64,000 nt of DNA from NCBI GenBank assembly GCA_021018995.1, contig CM037585.1, forward strand, positions 62,994,646 to 63,058,645, given 5' to 3'. Both the position numbers and the translations under genes were made by a program. Numbering within the stretch: the stretch's first letter is position 1; each line of letters starts with the position of its first letter. Below, piece by piece: positions 1 through 12,500 of this stretch. A model generated the notes under the pieces. The model was not told where the DNA came from. It was given only the letters and a program-made list of their open reading frames with translations, and did not search any database. Origin of the DNA: Chloranthus sessilifolius. Its lineage: Eukaryota > Streptophyta > Magnoliopsida > Chloranthales > Chloranthaceae.

Positions 1-2081
1 TGAGTACCCTGATTTGTGACCTTTATCGAGTATTTCCTTTTTAACCCTAGGGTCATTAGGCACGTACAGTCTCCATCTAAAGAGTAATGCTCCATCTGCT
101 CTGAGACTAAAATCAGGTTTTGATTCCTTATACATGGCCTTAATGATTCGTAGAATTTCTGGATCCGTTCGCTGTAACTCCTTGATTTTATCTATGATGA
201 ATGGATTTATTAGAATTTTTGCCAGATATACACCTTCTTCGATCTCTTGGAGATAAAAGTCTTCTTCCGCTAGTTCATCGAGGGGCCTTGAAGTTTTTAA
301 TCGGGCCAAAAATTTTGACGTTTTTCTATTGAGTGTGTCTGCGACGACATTCGCTTTACTAGGGTGATAATTAATCGAACAATCGTAATCCTTCATGTAC
401 TCGACCCATCTGCGTTGTCTGAGGTTCAATTCTTTTTGTGAGGAGAGGTACTTGAGGCTCTTATGGTCAGTATATACTTTGACCACAATTTGAGAGCGAA
501 GATGACTGCTGCCAATTCTAAGTCATGCACTGGGTAGTTTTTCTCATATGGCTTCAGTTGTCTTGATTCGTATACAACGACCCTCCCATCTTGTTGCAGT
601 ACACAACCAAGTCCTTGGTGAGATGCGTCGGTGAATAATTCAAATTTACCCTTGTCTGTATTAGAGGGTAAGGTTAGAACTGGTGCTGTCGTAAGCTTCT
701 TCTTCAACTCCTGAAAACTTCTTTCACACTCATCTGACCATACAAATTTTGTATTCTTCTTAGTGAGGCTTGTAAGGGGTAGAGCAATTCGAGAGAATCC
801 CTCAACGAAGCATTAATAATAACTTGCGAGTCCGAGGAAACTCCTTATTTCGGTAACACTTTTTGGTGCCTACCAATTGATCACCGCCACAATTTTAGTT
901 GGATCAACAGTAATACCTTCTGCAGATATCACATGCCCTAGGAAGGTTACTTGTTTGAGCCAGAAATCGCACTTGCTGAGTTTAGCATACAATTGGTGAT
1001 CGTGAAGTGTCTGAAGTGAGAGACGGAGGTGTTCTTCATGTTCTTTCTCCGATCGTGAGTAATTGAGGATGTCATCTACGAACACAATGATGAATTCATC
1101 AAGATACTGCTTGAATATTCGATTCATTAGGTCCATGAATACAACTGGTGCATTTGTTAGTCCAAAGGGCATGACTACGAACTTGTACAACCCATTCTTG
1201 CAAGCGAAAGCTGTCTTTGGAATATCCTCTTCCCTCACTTTCAATTGATGATAACCCGATCTAAGGTCAATCTTAGAAAAATACTTGGAACCTTGGAGCT
1301 GATCGAATAAATCATCGATACATGGGAGGGGGTATCGATTTCTGATGGTTACGCTATTCAACTGACGAAAATCGATGTATAGCCTCATCGAACCGTCTTT
1401 CTTCTTTACGAAGAGCACTGGGGCTCTCCATGGCGACTGACTGCGTCTGATAAATTTCTTTCTTGACAGCTCCTTGAGCTGTATCTCCAATTCCTTTAAT
1501 TCTGCAAGGGCCATCCGATATGGTGCCTTGGCAATTGGAGCGGTCCCTAGGATCAAATCGATCTTGAACTCGATTTCTCGGTTGGGTGGTACACCTGGTA
1601 AGTCCTCAGGAAATACGTTGACAAAGTCTCTGACGACTGAAATTTTTGTAGGATTGACTGCCTTGTCATGCTCATCGTCTAATGCTGCCAATAAAGGTGC
1701 ACCCTTTGTTTTAATTCCCCAAAATCTGAATGGAGGCTCTCCGAGTGGTTGGAAGGTGACCACTTTAGAGAAACAGTCAACCGTGGCATGATAAGTGGCT
1801 ACCCAATCCATGCCCAATAAGATATCGAAATCCTGAAAGTCTAACATGATGAGATCTACTGGGAGTTCATGACCCTTGTTGTTTATGATAGTATTTCCGC
1901 ATACAAGGGTAGCCATCAACTTGCTTCCTGATGGTGTTGAAATTACCAGTTTCTTCTCCAGGGGTGTAGGCATAGTTCGTATTTCTGACACGAATCCTGG
2001 GGTAATAAAAGAGTGTGTAGAACTCAAATCTATGAGTGCGAGACCTAAGGGACTATTAGCATTCTCTGGGTGGATGACCAA
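1..2081 (-). pseudogene. Chromovirus pol remnant (protease, RT, RNase H, start of integrase)
   Basis: This is a relic of the gypsy polyprotein. Read on the minus strand it shows an aspartic-protease segment ([12 protein letters not shown], then DILLGMDW), followed by RT blocks [38 protein letters not shown] and the catalytic VFVDDIL, then RNase H with [11 protein letters not shown]. Between about 1 and 420 it continues into sequence typical of the linker and the zinc-binding start of integrase. RT copies element RNA to cDNA, RNase H removes the RNA, and integrase inserts the product. The sequence is broken by several interruptions and runs off the left edge. Assignment to Ty3/gypsy is secure; the exact lineage is less so. 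Confidence 0.88.
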
Positions 2082-2191
2082 TAAATTACCTGTTTGTGCA
2101 TCAAGAGTTTTAGGTTGCTATTGATCTAATGGTGATTATGCTGACTTTTAAATTTACTAAGCTATGTTAAAAATTGAAATAGTAACTTCTA

Positions 2192-3445
2192 CTAGACAGT
2201 CATACCTTGAATCACTTCGTCACTAGCCAGGGTGTCTTGCTGTGACAGTGCGAATACCCGTCCTTGGTTCGAAGGCCTTGCCTGTAGGCCTTGAGGTTTC
2301 TCCCGACATTCTCTAGCAATATGTCCTTCCTTTCCACAATTGTAGCATTTTTCGGTGCCTTGCATGCATACACCCAGTTGATGTCGTTTGTTGTACTTAG
2401 GGCATGGCTCGAACGGTACATAACTTCCCTGTGGCTGCTGTGAAGGGGGCAAGATGTTTCTCGATTGGAAGGTAGTGGTTGGTTGAGTTTGTTGAGGTAC
2501 GATTCAAGGCTTTTTATTCATTAGAGGGTTAGTGTAAGGTTGAAACCTCTGATAGGAGGTAGGTCTCGGCCTCTGAGGAACAAAAGGGACTCATTGGACC
2601 GCCTTACCTTTCTGAGCCTCAATTTTAGCAACTTTTCGATTCACCATTTCTCCCGACTCTCTCTCCTAGATTTGGGCACATTCCACGAGTTCTCTATATG
2701 TTTCAATCTCCATAGCAGCTAACTTCTCACGAAAGAAAGGTCGCAAGCCGTTCTGAAATGCGAAGAGCATATCGCCTTCGTCTGTGATCAGATTCCCAGC
2801 AAATCTAGATAATTGGTCAAATTTGGCCTCATACTCGGCCACTGTCATATTCCCTTGTTGTAGGTCCATAAATTCCTTCTTCTTCTGGGCCCTGGTGGCT
2901 GCAGAGATATACTTTGTGAAGTAAGCTTCCCTGAATTATTGTCAAGTCCACTCTTCTTCATTGCTTCGATCTGCAGCTCTCTTTGCTGCTTTCTACCGGT
3001 TCTCTGCTTCTTGATCCAGGTAAAATGCTGCCCACTTCACCTTTTCTTATTCTGCGGGTGAAGAGATTCTGAAGAACTTCTCGATAGTACTTATCCAATC
3101 TTCAGCGGCGACTGGGTCGAGCTGACCATGGAAATAGGGGGGTCGAGTTCTACTGAATACTTGGAATTCAGTAGGTGCATAGGGTGGAATTTCCTGTCGA
3201 GGAGAAGGCTGATGTTGGTTGATAAGTTCTTGAACAGCTTGTCTTTGCTGCTCTCTTTGCACTTCCATCTCGTGCAACAATTGAGTTCGTTCCTGCTGGT
3301 GTGGCTGAGTCAGCTGAGTCATTTGTTGACTAAAAGTAGTTACCATCTCGCGTAATAGGCACATCGCTTCAGATTCTTGAGGACCTTCATGAGATGAGGC
3401 CTCGTTCACTTGAGAGCCATTCGTTTCTCTGCGCCGTGGAGCCAT
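2192..3445 (-). pseudogene. Chromovirus gag remnant
   Basis: The likely start is the ATG at 3445 (MAPRRRETNGSQ), about 75 bp inside the primer site. The N-terminal third is rich in Gln and Glu, then comes a capsid-like stretch (FHGQLDPVAAEDWISTIEKFF and later MTVAEYEAKFDQLSRFAGNL). Near the C-terminus is a CX2CX4HX4C knuckle (CYNCGKEGHIAREC). This is the nucleocapsid organisation of gypsy Gag, which packages element RNA into cytoplasmic particles. It is broken at a few places. Pol follows directly downstream on the same strand. Confidence 0.83.
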
Positions 3446-3518
3446 CAATTCCTGATTCCACAAAACGTCATATGTTAGTGAATATGTATGACATAGTCCT
3501 AAAAGGAAGTAAAGCCTA

Positions 3519-3531
3519 GGCTTTGATACCA
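3519..3531 (-). other. Primer-binding site, tRNA-Met type
   Basis: On the minus strand the sequence reads TGGTATCAAAGCC, close to the usual TGGTATCAGAGC complementary to initiator tRNA-Met. It lies 4 bases inside the LTR edge at 3536, the expected place for first-strand priming. Confidence 0.8.
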
Positions 3532-3535
3532 ACTC

Positions 3536-4457
3536 TGTCACGACCCAGAATCCTTACCCAATCTTGAGGGCCTAGAATTCTGTGTTATGACATCGCACGC
3601 TTGTTAAGGCGATAAGCGGATATACACATAATTCTTAATTTGATTTAGCATATGAATCAAGGCATTTTAAGAAAGCATTCAAAGATGAATGATAAATAAA
3701 TTAACAGCGAAAAATGTGGATGACATTAATTAAGTGAAAAATCCTAACCATGCATTTATAATCGAAAGCAAACTGAGGTTTTACGTAGGATAAAACGGTC
3801 CCAACGCCAACCCAAAAGTGGTACTAAAAAATAAAGTAACTAATAACAAGTCTCCCCCGAAAATAATAAAAACTGTAACTAACTAATCTCTCAATGCTCA
3901 AAGTAGTCTGCCGGATCTATTCTCTCGTCCAGATGGTGGCCGACGTCCTCACTCTCATGAGCCGCATCAGGAATAGTAGCATCCCCATCCACAGCGATAG
4001 AAAAATCAGAGTTCTCACCTGCAACTGTTAGTTTTGGGGAGGGGGTGAGTTTACCCAGTCACGTAAACTCAGAAGGTTGCACAATCGATCTACCATAAAA
4101 TACCCAGGTGATCGTGTGTGCAATCGCTTGAGTTGCGGTACATTTTGAAATAAACCAAACAGTTATAACTGATTATAAAAATATCTATGATCTCATATCT
4201 ATCATATCGAAACTGAAAAATATAGCATAAAAAGAAAAGGCATAACATAAAATGAAAAGACCTGGCATAAAATGAAATGAATATGATGCATCAAGTTTTG
4301 ATCTCTTTTTTTTTGTCTGCTTTGTCGACTTATCCTATGTGGCATATCTTAAAACTTAATATTGCCCCATACACCTACACAACGTACCTAGCATCTTACT
4401 TAATTTACGTATACGACCTGCGTCAGGGCTGCTGCTCGAGCCTATCATGCGAGGTCC
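3536..4457 (-). repeat. Chromovirus 5' LTR, inner piece
   Basis: The piece begins at 3536 with TGTCACGACC (the LTR end when read on the minus strand), next to the primer site, and stops where the A1 LTR begins with TGTTAAGACC at 4458. It has no coding content. The rest of this LTR is at 19461-22545, on the other side of A1. Confidence 0.75.
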
Positions 4458-4629
4458 TGTTAAGACCTGAAAAGTACCACTTTTCACCCCTTAACTTAAC
4501 CTTTGATTAGACCCTTAGCCACCTAATAAACTCGTCTTAAGTGTTTTGTTCAGGAAATAATTAGCAGTGAAATAAGGCAAAGAATCCTGTTATGGATCCT
4601 GCTTTGGCACCAGATGCCCCTCAGCAAGA

Positions 4630-5330
4630 ATGAACCTTGAAGCCTCGCGCAGATCAGCTAAGCTTCCCAAGGCTTTACAAGCAACCTCTCGCGTAGATGA
4701 ATGACTGAGGAACTTCAGAAACTCAACTCTGCGCAGCTCTCGTGAAGCTCAAGAGTAGAACACAGTGCTTAGTGTCGCGCAGTTCAAAGGAGACCTCTCT
4801 CAATCTCGCGAATGTCGCTTAAGATACCGAGGAGAGAGCTTAAGAAGCTATCGCTCGGGTACAATTCTCAGAATAACGCCTCGCTCAATTCGCGCGCCAT
4901 TTAAGAAAGAAAGCATCCTGGAAAAGGCAAAGCCAAGCTCGCGAAGATTGAGTGAGACAAAGAGCCTCGCACAGTTCAAAACTCAAAAGAACCTCGCGAG
5001 GTAACTCGTGAAGTCCAAGTAAAGAGAAAAGCTCATAGCTTCACATGGCCGCCAGAAGTAATCTATCACTGATCGCTTGAATTTCAATCTCGCGACGCTT
5101 GAGACTGTATTTTCTATTCAACCTCGTAAACTCCAACCCAGCGAGAGCTCAACTCTCTACCACGCGACTGCCTGAAGAGCAAACCAAGGCAACCTCGCGA
5201 CGGCTGAAGCTTCAGTGTCAAATCATCCTAGCGAAGAGCAATGAGCTACCACGCGAGAAGTCTGGGAAACTACAGCTACCTAGCGAGGGTCTGAACCTAA
5301 ACTTCCATCTCTTTAGCAGAGGGCATTCTA
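4630..5330 (+). promoter_or_regulatory. CGCG near-palindrome array in A1 U3
   Basis: Over about 700 bp, motifs such as CTCGCGAAG, CCTCGCGAGG, TCGCGCAGTTC and ACGCGACTGC recur roughly every 25-50 bp. The surrounding sequence is otherwise CpG-poor. The array lies upstream of the TATA box and occurs in every A-type and D-type LTR in the window. Its position suggests transcriptional control; no binding factor is known to me. Confidence 0.6.
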
Positions 5331-5471
5331 GAGATTTCTAGTGATTAGGGCACGCACTCCCACGCTCAAATCTCTGTGCACACACCCCGAGGCATCCAAG
5401 GATCAGTAGAAGGCCACGTGGCATCGTTAAAATAAGGGTTTCCCAACCCTAATGCGCCACCACCCCACTGC

Positions 5472-5479
5472 TATATATA
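5472..5479 (+). promoter_or_regulatory. TATA box of A1 5' LTR
   Basis: TATATATA follows CCACCCCACTGC and precedes a short spacer and a CT-rich leader. The same box is at 15931 in the other A1 LTR, in both A2 LTRs (27597 and 38295, minus) and in D (56122). Transcription would be expected to start near 5500-5510 by analogy with plant LTR promoters. Confidence 0.7.
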
Positions 5480-5955
5480 CCCAGGCCTAGCTTAGGTTTA
5501 GGTATATGGGAACCTATCTCAGATCGCTTTTCTTTTCTCTTTCTTTTTAGCAGTAAGTAGTTTTTCTTTTTCTTTTTCTTTTCTTCTCTCCATAGTCCAG
5601 CCATTACTGGCTATGACTTTGTATATGTATTTGAGTTAGATTAATGGAAGTTTTGCAATAGGATTTATACTTTGTGGGATTGTTGTTTATATGTGAGATG
5701 CTCTGTGCAAGGCTGCTGCCTTGTGATCCCCCATTGCCTTGGCTGTGTTTTAAAGCAATGGAGGATTGATTTTAAGGGCCACTCAGATCCAAGTAACCTG
5801 TGTGTCTGGGCTATCATGGCCTTCCAGCCTTAGCCCCACCACAGGACCTACTAGATCTGAAATCCCCATGGGAGCTTGAGCTGGTAGCCTGGTGAACATG
5901 GTGGTAGCAGCGATAATCTTATTTTGTTTTGGGCTTCGTGAGGAGGATAACCTCT

Positions 5956-5994
5956 GGGATAGTCTATGACCATTTAAGTGGACAGATTATAGCC
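5956..5994 (+). other. Conserved RNA hairpin module, copy 1
   Basis: The sequence can pair as ATAGT.CTGT (2-nt bulge) CCA, loop TTTAAG, TGG.ACAG.ATTAT, in a 12-bp type stem. It lies about 480 nt downstream of the TATA box, so in the transcribed leader. Related stems in other families keep pairing through compensatory changes (see findings). Confidence 0.55.
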
Positions 5995-6380
5995 TTAGGG
6001 TGATTCTGATCCACCGATCCAAGATGGATCCTTCTTCTTTTCACCTGAGCTTGTAGAAGCCTGGTGAGGGATTGTCTGAGGCGCACTCCCCATATTTGTA
6101 TAGATCGCCATCGATGTTGGATCCGATCCGTTATAGAGATTATAGGTCAGTGATCGACCATTGTAGCCTCTCTCAAGCAATGGACAGGATCAAGGTTGTA
6201 CTCAATCGCTGTTGGTTCTATGTGTCTGGCTATCATGGTTTTCCAAATTTTAGCCCCACATATGGAACTTTAGAGGTTGAGGTTCCCTATGGATTCCTGA
6301 GCTGGTAGCTTGGATGAAATAGTGTCTGTAATGATTTATTTGTTATGTTCTGACCCATCCCTGGATAGTGGCTCCCCTAT

Positions 6381-6419
6381 GGGATAGTCTGTGACTATTC
6401 AAGTGGACAGGTTATAGCC
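6381..6419 (+). other. Conserved RNA hairpin module, copy 2
   Basis: Second occurrence of the hairpin in the same LTR, about 425 bp after the first. Flanking phrases (a TGTCTGG-GCTATCATGG block and GAGCTGGTAGC) are repeated too, so the whole R/U5 module was duplicated in the ancestor. Confidence 0.5.
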
Positions 6420-6918
6420 CTAAGGGTGGAGTCATGGCAGTAGAGATGGGTTGGATCCTCCCTCCTCAGAGGTGATAATGTAGCCTCTGGACAGGATTTC
6501 TATAACATCAGATCTAAATCTGAGTTACAAAAACTCCTCTGACCTTGGTTCAATAACATATTTCTCACCTTTTTATAATTATTTTCCACACTCCATCCAT
6601 CCTCTCAATCCTTTCTGTAATTTAGTTATTAGAATACTTAGAATAAGTGACCTTAAACTCCCCTCCTTTTAGGACTGCCAGATCTGTAGACAGATCTGGA
6701 GGGACTACTAGAGACGGCTCCCTTGGAGCCTTAGATCACCTTTCCCTTTGGGACAAACTCTTACTTATCAAAACTTGCTACAAAGGACCCTTTATCTTGC
6801 AGGTCTAGGATTTCCGAGTTGTGCTGCTTCATCCCCTGTTTTATTCTGTTTTTGAATTTTAAATAACTTTCAACACCAACCAATAAGCGAAGCACACTTG
6901 AGATCAACAACAAGTTTT

Positions 6919-6931
6919 TGGCGCCGTTGCC
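6919..6931 (+). other. Primer-binding site, tRNA-Asp type (A1)
   Basis: TGGCGCCGTTGCC is complementary to the 3' end of plant tRNA-Asp (GGCAACGGCGCCA). This primer is typical of Athila elements. It starts 6 bases after the LTR end. Confidence 0.85.
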
Positions 6932-7239
6932 AGAAAAAGATGATCTAATAGTAGACCCTTAGTTTTTATATTCTTAGTATTCTTTATACATGTGAATAAT
7001 TGATACTGCTGAGATAATTGTGAATCTTCCTTGCAGATCTGGACAGCAGCCGTGAAGGATAGTTGGACTGTAATTGGAGCGTAGCTACCTCTGTTTGCAA
7101 ATTCTCTGACTCTAAAGCTCAGTCTATCTTTCTTTTTAAATAATTTTTCCAGCAGTATCTAGGATAGTTTAAATGTATTCTTTGGATAGCTATAAAATAG
7201 TTAGATAAATTTGTTTGTGTATAAGTATTCTTTTACAAT
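6932..7239 (+). other. A1 leader between primer site and gag
   Basis: About 300 bp, AT-rich, with no reading frame. It contains a pyrimidine-rich CTTCCTTGCAG near 7035 that resembles a splice acceptor. The same stretch is conserved before the second gag (near 17500) and in A2. Confidence 0.5.
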
Positions 7240-8800
7240 GTGCCTGCAAGAAGCTTTCCTTGCTGTGGGTGTGCTTGTATGCAAGGGAGGAGATCCCTCA
7301 GCCCTACTTTAGAGCCTCTAAACCCTGAGTTAGAAAGGGGAAGGAGACTTAGAAGAGACAGGCACACCACAGGAGAGCCCCCAGGTAAATCTGCAACAAC
7401 AACTATGGGTGAAGAACACCCCAGAACCCTCAAGGAGTTGAATGCTCCGGATGACTACAACTCCCCTTATAGCATTCAATTCCCTGTTGTTCAGGGGAAT
7501 TATGAGATAAAAACTTCAATCATCCAGATGCTGCCAGCTTTCCATGGCCTTAGCAAAGAAGACCCTTACAAGCATATTGACCAGTTCTTGGCCTTGTGCA
7601 CCACTTTTAATATCACTGGTTTGGGACCTGAGGCTACTAGGCTCAGACTCTTTCCCTTCTCTCTGAAGGATAGGGCCAGTACCTGGTTGGCCACTCTTCC
7701 CAATAATAGCATTGCTTCATGGGAAGACCTGCAGACCAGATTCCTGACCAAGTTCTTCCCTGAGACCAAAACTAGCCAGTTGAGGAAAGAGATTCTTGTG
7801 TTTTCTCAATCCCCAACAGAGGATTTTAACCAGTCCTGGGATAGGTTTAAAGAGATGCTCAAACAATGCCCCCATCACAAGATCCCTGAGTGGCAGCTTG
7901 TACAAAGCTTCTACAATGGGATTGATGAGAAAAACAGAGATATGGTCGATGCCTCTTGTGGTGGATCCTACATGCACAAGACTGCTGAGGAGGCATGAGA
8001 ATTTTTTGAGGTGATTAGTGAGAATGCTTTTCAAAAGCCATCCCTGACAAGAACTCATCAGGAATCTGAGTCAAAGGAGGGGCCTGCTGCTGGATCCAAA
8101 GAGAAAATTTATGATGTGTCTGGGAACGATGACCTACGGCTGTAGATGGCAAACCTCTCTATGAAGTTTGATAAATTATTGACTGTGATGCAACCCAGAA
8201 GGGCTGCTCATGTGGCAGGGGCATGTCTGATATGCCAGTCCCCACAACACAGTGGAGGAATGTCCATCTGCAGGGCAATTTTCTGAATTAATATTGGAGC
8301 ATGTCTTGCCATCACCTTATGGCCAAGAATAACTGGGGCTACAACAGTGACCATATGGATACCAAAGACCAAAATGCTGGTTACCAATGGAGAGACCACC
8401 CAGATCTGAGGTGGAAGCAAGATAACCACATGCAGCCCCAGCAGATGTTGGCTTTACCACAAAGGCCACAACAACAGCTCAATCAAGGGTATGCCCCGAG
8501 GTCTACCTTTCAAAGACCACCAGCCCCATCGATAAAAATCAGCTTGGTTTTACCCCTTCTCACTTAGAAATACTTCTTCGAGGACCAAGTCTTGGCTTCA
8601 TTGCAAAACTTGGGTTCCTTGGCTCACTGTGGAACTCTCATGGTCGAGTATCAAGAAGATGGAGGAGAAATGGGACAACTAGCTAACACCCTAGCCAAAG
8701 AGAGAGGAAGGTTGCCCTCCAACCAAAGTGGTTAATCCCAAGGGCCAATTTTTGATTGGTGAAGGATCCTCCGAACTCAAGGGATCTTTCATTGAATTGA
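7240..8800 (+). pseudogene. A1 gag remnant (Athila-like)
   Basis: Gag would form the particle that packages element RNA. The ATG at 7240 opens the frame; a second candidate start at 7411 (MGEEHPRTLKEL) begins the well-conserved part. The core has the plant gypsy capsid pattern: YEIKTSIIQMLPAFHGL, EDPYKHIDQF, then a Trp-containing helix (STWLATLPNNSI), FFPETK and FYNGIDEKNRDMVDA. A CX2CX4HX4C knuckle is recognisable towards the C-terminus, followed by a Gln-rich region and a terminal coiled-coil segment ending GDLSLN in the sister copies. Compared with the second copy at 17710 it is nearly identical. It is broken, with several interruptions. Confidence 0.85.
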
Positions 8801-9592
8801 TGATAAGAACTGCATCGTTGTATAATATGTACTTTAGAATAGTTTGCAATCTTGTTGGAATTTGAGTTTAGTGCTTTAATGCCTACTTTGATACCAACTT
8901 CCCCTGTGTGATAATTTTAAGTGATTGAATGATGATTTGAATGCTTTGCGTGACGTGTGACTTACTTACCTTGAGAGTATAGGAATTGTGAATGCTTTAT
9001 AATGTTTAGGGGTGTCCCTGGAAGAGAGTCTGTGAGAGAATCCACCCCTTTGGTAAGGGTCAAACAGCGGACTTGGTGGTGAGTGAATTCTGCCTCGATT
9101 AAGCCATCGTGGGGTTCTGAATAATGAGTTTGGTCCCATCTTGCGCAGTTCATAAGGAACTACTTTGTTGTGCTGTCGCGAGTTTCAAAGAACTGGGTGG
9201 GCTGCATCGCGCAGTTTCAAGGAACCTCTAATCTCGCGACCCATTCATTCCCAACCAGTGGGTGGACGTTTTTAAAGCGTGCCGAGCTTCGCGATATTTA
9301 AATCCCACCCCGCGCTGCTTTTCCTTACTACTTTCTCTTTTCTCTCTTACCAGCGAAACCCTAGCTCCCACTCCTCTCCACCTCTCTCCTATAACACCCT
9401 GTCCCCAGAGCATTGTTCACTTCGAACTTCAGGATTCTTGTTCTTCAAGCTCCCATTAATAGTTGCCCCCTGTTAAGAGCTCTGGAGATTCTTTGCGCGT
9501 TCCATTAAATAGAACCCTAACTTTTAGGGTTAGACTCAGCTCCTGATATTTCCTTTCAAATTTGTAACTCCACGCTCACCAAGGAAATTGGG
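8801..9592 (+). promoter_or_regulatory. A1 region between gag and ORF2 with internal promoter-like block
   Basis: No coding sequence is seen and there is no trace of pol. From about 9143 CGCG motifs reappear (TTGCGCAGTTC, GTCGCGAGTTTC, ATCGCGCAGTTTC, CTCGCGACCC). They are followed by a TATA-like TATTTAAAT at 9295-9303, a CT-rich leader and a telo-box AAACCCTAG at 9356-9364. ORF2 starts at 9593. The block resembles a small plant promoter plus 5' UTR and recurs in A2 and D. Confidence 0.5.
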
Positions 9593-12500
9593 ATGGCTCC
9601 TAAAAGTGCACCTGTGAAGAGAGCCAGGGACAAGGCCACTGTGGAGCCTACACCTAAGAAAGCCAAGTCCTCTACGGCTCTGCAAAAAAGGAAGGGGGTG
9701 GTACTGGAGCAGGCTGCACCAACATCAGATTATTCTACACCCTCTGAGCTCTTCCTTTCCATTCCCTTAGAGCCTGAAGCCATTTTTGATATCTCTTTCT
9801 TTGAATCTGAGCCATTGTCAGCACTTGCCATCGAGTTCTTGTGCAAGGCTGGTCTGTTCCCCTTGCAGTAAATGATTCCTGCCCTAGCCTACCCTAGGTT
9901 AGTGCAACTCTTCTACCAGCACTTTAGGCTCAGACCCGACACACAAGGGCGGCCAGGCCTCCTTGCATTAGTTGACAACTTTGAGATGCTGCTTAGCCCG
10001 GAGTTGATCGCTGAAGTCTTGGGCATCCCTGCCAGATTTGATCCCAATTGCGGTTATGGTGCCCCTGTGAGTGCCCCCATTGACACAATTGCCCATGCCA
10101 TTACCAGAGGCTTGAAGGCCACAGGGGACTCCATCAGAAGAAGAAATTTGGAGCCCAAACTACTGTTCATTGATCAAGTTTTGAGGAAGAACATCTATTG
10201 CTCTGGCCATCAGCAAGAAAGGAGGACACCAATTGCTGAAGTTCTGTATTCCTTCTCTCTGGGCCATGGCTTCAATGCTGCTTGGTTGATCTTCGAGGCC
10301 ATGAAGGATACAATGGTGAAGCTAGGGCTGCTGTGGAAGAGCCACACTCTCCCCTATGGAAGACTCATCACCAGACTACTTCTGAGGGGAGGATACAAGA
10401 TACCAGTGGGGGAGTTATCTGCTGACCTCACTCCCACCACATTTGCTAAAAGACAATGGGGATCGCAGGCTTAATGGATCCCCTAAGAAGAAGAAGAAGA
10501 TCAAGCTCAGAGGTCTCCGAGAGAGAGGAAGTCATGTGGCAACGCCACCCCGCCCCAAAAAGAAGGCAACAACCCTTGCCCCAAAGAAGGTGGTGCGAGC
10601 TTCTATCACCTCTGCTTCTGCAGCAATTCCTCCATCTACTACTCTGGCCTCTCCCCTCCCTTCTTCACCCATTCCATCTTTCACTTCTCCTCTTTCCTCT
10701 GCTTTCTCCATTCCCCCTCCAACCATTATCCGAACCTGGGTAGAATGTGTTGAACCCTAAGACACCACTCCACCTTCACCCACCCCACCCCACCCCAATC
10801 AACATCCCCAGTCTCTCCCATAGCCCCTGATCCTCACCCTGACAGCCCTCCCTTGATAACCTACCTTAAAAAGAAACCCTCTCACACTACCCCCGCCTTC
10901 CCACACCCACACCCCTTAGTGACCAACCCTTAGACCCACCTCTCCATGACCTCGACTTCAACCTAGCCACCACCTCTGTATCAAGCCTTCATGACCAGCT
11001 TGTTTGATACCTTCCCCACCCACGACATCCCTCTCCCCGAGTCTCCTCTCCTTCACCACATCATTCACCCGACCCCCCTTCCCCCTACCACTTTCCATCA
11101 TGCCCCCACTTCCCTTTCCAACCTATTCCTTCTTACCTCCTACCCCCCCTCATCCAACCTCAGATTCCCTTACTCATATCCTTTCCCTTATCCATGACCT
11201 CCAAACCCAACTATCCAACACTTCTACCCAGACAGACCCCATTCCATTCCCATCCACCATTCCCACTCCACCCCCCCTATTTGCACCCCTATTTGCACCC
11301 CCCTCCTTTTCATTTCAACCCTTCACCATACCCTTCTTCCCTTCCCCTGAACCATCCACATCAGCTGCCCTTCCTTCATTTCATTTTCCAGCCATACCTT
11401 CCATCCCCCCCCCTCTCCCACCCCCTCCTAAATTCATTGACCATTCCACTCAGACCACCTAAACCATTTCTACAACCCCCACTCCCCCCCCAGGCTCCAT
11501 CACCCTCTCTTCCATCCACTTCATTTCTCCCAATCTTGCTCAGACACTCCTACTACACCCCTCCCTACTGCACCTTTCTCCATGCCATCAGGGACAATCC
11601 TTATATCAAGAGGGATGTTCTCCATGGCATGGCCCAACTCCGCCAAGACATTGAATACCCCTTGCTGCAGAAGCTTAGTGATCTGAAGCTTGCTCATAAT
11701 GAGCAGCTGCGTGATATTTCAAAAGGATGGGAGGCAATTCTGGAGACATCAAATGCGAACAAGGTTGCAGCAACTTACTACAAAGTAACTGCTGAGAGGG
11801 TGAAAAAGCATAACCGGCTATTAGAGAAGAAATTGAACAATGCTCAGGAGATCACCCGTCTCAGTAAGGAGCTTGCGGATACCAATCTCTTGTGGGCTAA
11901 CAAGAAAATTGACATCTTGGTACAGAGAGTTGCTTTCTTGCTGTCCCAACCTATCCAAGCCACCCCCATCGCCACCACTCCCCCTGAGGCCCCATCTTCT
12001 TCCACACATCCAGGCCCATCTTCTTCCACAACCCCTACACCAACCCCTACACAGTCTGTTCCCCCAACTCCCCCAGCCCCCGCTCCGGTAGCTCCTCCTA
12101 TTCCTCCTCCAATGCCTGCTGCTCTTCCGCAAGACCTACAAAACTGTTGCCGCAACCCCCATCAGTAGCTCCTCCTCCTACATCAAGTGCTCCCCTATTT
12201 CCTCTCTTGCTATCAAAAGGAAACACACCTTCGGAAAAAGCCCACTTCTAAGAGAGCCACTGCAGCCCAAAAAGGCAAACAGTCGGTCCCTCCATCCCCG
12301 CCTCCAAAGGTCACCCGAGCTTCCACTCAGGACGATCCCCATGGGCACCTCCTCTCTAAAGAAGAACACAGCCGCTGCCTAGGATTGGACCCTCAGCTCT
12401 TTCCTTCCGATTGACTCAGGAGGCACCACCACGGATCCCAAAGGTGCCCAACCCATCGTGGGCCCCTTCAGATGCCCCTGCTGCCCAATCCTATCCTCAG

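Larger units (their letters stand above)
4458..6912 (+). repeat. A1 5' LTR
   Basis: It starts TGTTAAGACC and ends CAACAACA just before the primer site, about 2.46 kb. It is matched by 14881-17382. Order: U3 with a CGCG-motif array (about 4630-5330), TATATATA at 5472, a CT-rich leader at about 5515-5595, then a long R/U5 region with two copies of a hairpin module. The boundary at 6912 is set by the TG...CA rule and could be off by a few bases. Confidence 0.88.
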
